A stretch of DNA of 7,234 bases from Pseudomonadota bacterium (GTDB lineage Bacteria; Pseudomonadota; Alphaproteobacteria; Rhizobiales; Phreatobacteraceae). This document shows positions 5,879 through 7,234 of the stretch, piece by piece. The stretch is from assembly GCA_023416965.1 (NCBI GenBank), contig JAEZGJ010000055.1, positions 1-7,234 of the forward strand, in the 5' to 3' direction. The translations under genes were made by a program, and so were the position numbers. The notes under the pieces are model-generated. The model was not told the origin of the DNA, ran no database searches, and saw only the letters and a list, made by a program, of their open reading frames with translations. Numbering within the stretch: the first letter of the stretch is position 1; each line of letters opens with the position of its first letter.

Positions 5879-5917
5879 ATGAACCAGCCCCTGACCTCAA
5901 CCGGGACCAGACGATGA
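5879..5917 (+). CDS. Possible 12-residue upstream reading frame coupled to nrtA
   Basis: An ATG at 5879 opens a frame encoding MNQPLTSTGTRR whose TGA (5915-5917) overlaps the nrtA ATG at 5914 as ATGA. This is the geometry of translational coupling. No good ribosome site precedes it, and a frame this short occurs readily by chance, so it is listed only as a possibility. Confidence 0.2.
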   Translation: MNQPLTSTGTRR

Positions 5918-7234
5918 CAACGACCTTCCAGGCCAAGTCCCCCGCAGCCGCAGGCCGCACCAGCCGCCGCGCCTTCCTCAGGCAGACCGCCGCGACCGCC
6001 GCGCTCTTCGCCGCCGCCAAGGCCGCCCTGCCGGCCGGCGCCTTCGCCCAAGGGGCGGGTCCCGAGGTGAAGGGCACCAAGCTCGGCTACATCGCCCTCA
6101 CCGACGCTGCGCCGCTGATCATCGCCAAGGAGAAAGGCTTCTACGCCAAGCACGGCGTGCCCGACATGGACATCGCCAAACAGGCCTCCTGGGGCGCCAC
6201 GCGCGACAACATGGCCCTCGGCACCAAGGCCAACGGCATCGACGGCGGCCACATCCTCAGGCCCAAGGTCCATCTCTACACCACCGGCAAGGTGATGCAG
6301 AATGGCCAGTCGCTGCCGATGTACACGCTCCTCAACCTCAACGAGGACGGCCAGTCGATCTCGATTTCCAACGAGTACAAGGATCTGGCGATCCAGAAGG
6401 ATTCCTCGCCGCTCAAGGCCGCCTTCGAGCGCAAGAAGGCGCAGGGCAAGGAACTGACCGCCGCCATGACCTTCCCGGGCGGCACCCACGACCTGTGGAT
6501 CCGCTACTGGCTCGCCGCCGGCGGCATCGACCCCGACAGCGACATCAAGGTGATCGTCGTGCCGCCGCCGCAGATGGTGGCGAACATGAAGGTCGGCACC
6601 ATGGACTGCTTCTGCGTCGGCGAGCCGTGGAACGAGCAGCTCGTCAACCAGAACATCGGCTACACCGCCATCACCACCGGCGAGCTCTGGTTCAAGCATC
6701 CCGAGAAGATTCTCGGCATGCGCGCCGACTGGGTCGACGCCAATCCCCGGGCGACCCAGGCCATCCTGATGGCGGTGATGGAAGCCCAGCAGTGGTGCGA
6801 CAAGATGGAGAACAAGGAGGAGCTGGCGCAGATCGTCGGCCGCCGCCAGTGGTTCAACGTGCCCGTCAACGACATCAACGGCCGCCTCAAGGGCAACATC
6901 AATTACGGCCTCGGCCGCAAGGTGTCGGATTCGCCGCTGCGCATGAAGTTCTGGGGCGAGGGCGGCGCCGTCTCCTATCCCTGGAAGAGCCTCGACAGCT
7001 GGTTCGTCACCGAGAACATCCGCTGGGGCAAGTTCGAGCCGAACACCGACATCAAGGCGCTCGTCGAGAAGACCAACCGCTCTGACCTCTGGCTCGCCGC
7101 CGCCAAGACGCTCGGCGTCGCCGGCGTGCCGACCTCGGATTCCCGCGGTGTCGAGACGTTCTTCGACGGCGTGAAATTCGATCCCGCCGACCCGCAGGCC
7201 TATCTGCGCGCGCTCAAGATCAAGCGCGCCCAGG
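5914..7234 (+). CDS. nrtA: Tat-exported nitrate-binding protein of an NrtABC-type transporter (3' end missing)
   Basis: The frame runs from ATG 5914 to the window edge without a stop (440 residues seen, close to the 440-450 usual for NrtA, so little is missing). It is the periplasmic substrate-binding subunit of an ABC nitrate importer of the NrtA/CmpA/NasF family. A twin-arginine signal is clear: SRRAFLR at 17-23, a hydrophobic Ala/Leu stretch at 26-40 and a likely cut after AFA at 43-45. The mature part shows LTDAAPLI, SW...RD with W93, FPGGTH with H192, LAAGGIDPD, VPPPQM, CFCVGEPW and HPEK with K265, matching pocket positions I recall from cyanobacterial NrtA. A GGGA at 5903-5906 is a modest ribosome site 7 nt upstream. 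Expression is probably set by the sigma-54 promoter and the NasT-controlled leader. CmpA-like bicarbonate binding is the alternative, but the NasT/NasS context favours nitrate. Permease and ATPase genes would be expected just outside the window. Confidence 0.9.
   Translation, partial: MTTTFQAKSPAAAGRTSRRAFLRQTAATAALFAAAKAALPAGAFAQGAGPEVKGTKLGYIALTDAAPLIIAKEKGFYAKHGVPDMDIAKQASWGATRDNMALGTKANGIDGGHILRPKVHLYTTGKVMQNGQSLPMYTLLNLNEDGQSISISNEYKDLAIQKDSSPLKAAFERKKAQGKELTAAMTFPGGTHDLWIRYWLAAGGIDPDSDIKVIVVPPPQMVANMKVGTMDCFCVGEPWNEQLVNQNIGYTAITTGELWFKHPEKILGMRADWVDANPRATQAILMAVMEAQQWCDKMENKEELAQIVGRRQWFNVPVNDINGRLKGNINYGLGRKVSDSPLRMKFWGEGGAVSYPWKSLDSWFVTENIRWGKFEPNTDIKALVEKTNRSDLWLAAAKTLGVAGVPTSDSRGVETFFDGVKFDPADPQAYLRALKIKRAQ

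Larger units (their letters stand above)
5521..5913 (+). other. Non-coding nasS-nrtA intergenic region
   Basis: These 393 bases hold no convincing gene. Reading left to right they contain two candidate NtrC sites, a sigma-54 promoter, the tandem-hairpin leader with its terminator, two further GC hairpins and a possible 12-codon frame. Open frames on either strand here are low-complexity Arg/Pro/Ala sequences without family features. Confidence 0.8.

Noticed and set aside
1..7234. CRISPR arrays, tRNA or rRNA genes, insertion sequences, prophage or defence genes
   Set aside because: No regularly spaced repeats, RNA-gene signatures, transposase or integrase motifs or terminal repeats were seen, and base composition and codon use look uniform across the window.

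Overview
The window is GC-rich DNA with strong GC bias at third codon positions. All genes I support are on the + strand. The protein types (a NasT/NasS pair beside a Tat-exported NrtA-like protein, an alphaproteobacterial-style COG0523 GTPase, Tam) suggest an alphaproteobacterium, most likely in the Hyphomicrobiales (Rhizobiales). This is inferred from protein and motif recognition only.

Left part (1-3712): a closely packed run of four genes with no evident functional link. They are an EamA/DMT-family inner-membrane permease, a COG0523 (CobW/ZNG1-like) GTPase metallochaperone that overlaps it by 11 nt, trans-aconitate 2-methyltransferase (tam) and a short-chain dehydrogenase/reductase. Bases 1-75 may hold the tail of another gene that ends in a GTGA overlap with the permease start.

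Right part (3713-7234): the front of a nitrate-assimilation locus. nasT encodes an ANTAR RNA-binding antiterminator and apparently starts at CTG. It overlaps by ATGA with nasS, a signal-less cytoplasmic nitrate/nitrite sensor of the NrtA/CmpA fold. A non-coding stretch of about 390 bp follows, then nrtA, a Tat-exported periplasmic nitrate-binding protein that runs off the right edge.

The nasS-nrtA intergenic region is the most informative part. It contains a near-consensus sigma-54 promoter (5656-5671). Two candidate NtrC sites are centred at about -140 and -108 from the predicted start. The predicted leader RNA carries two adjacent stem-loops, each with a six-base loop having A at position 1 and G at position 4, which is the known ANTAR-target signature. 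The second stem-loop shares bases with a long terminator (12-bp outer stem plus T5). The proposed circuit is: nitrogen limitation fires the sigma-54 promoter through NtrC; without nitrate NasS holds NasT and the leader terminates; with nitrate NasT is released, stabilises the two hairpins and transcription continues into nrtA and the genes beyond. The principle is known from other NasS-NasT systems. The specific RNA and promoter elements were read here by eye and no folding program was run.
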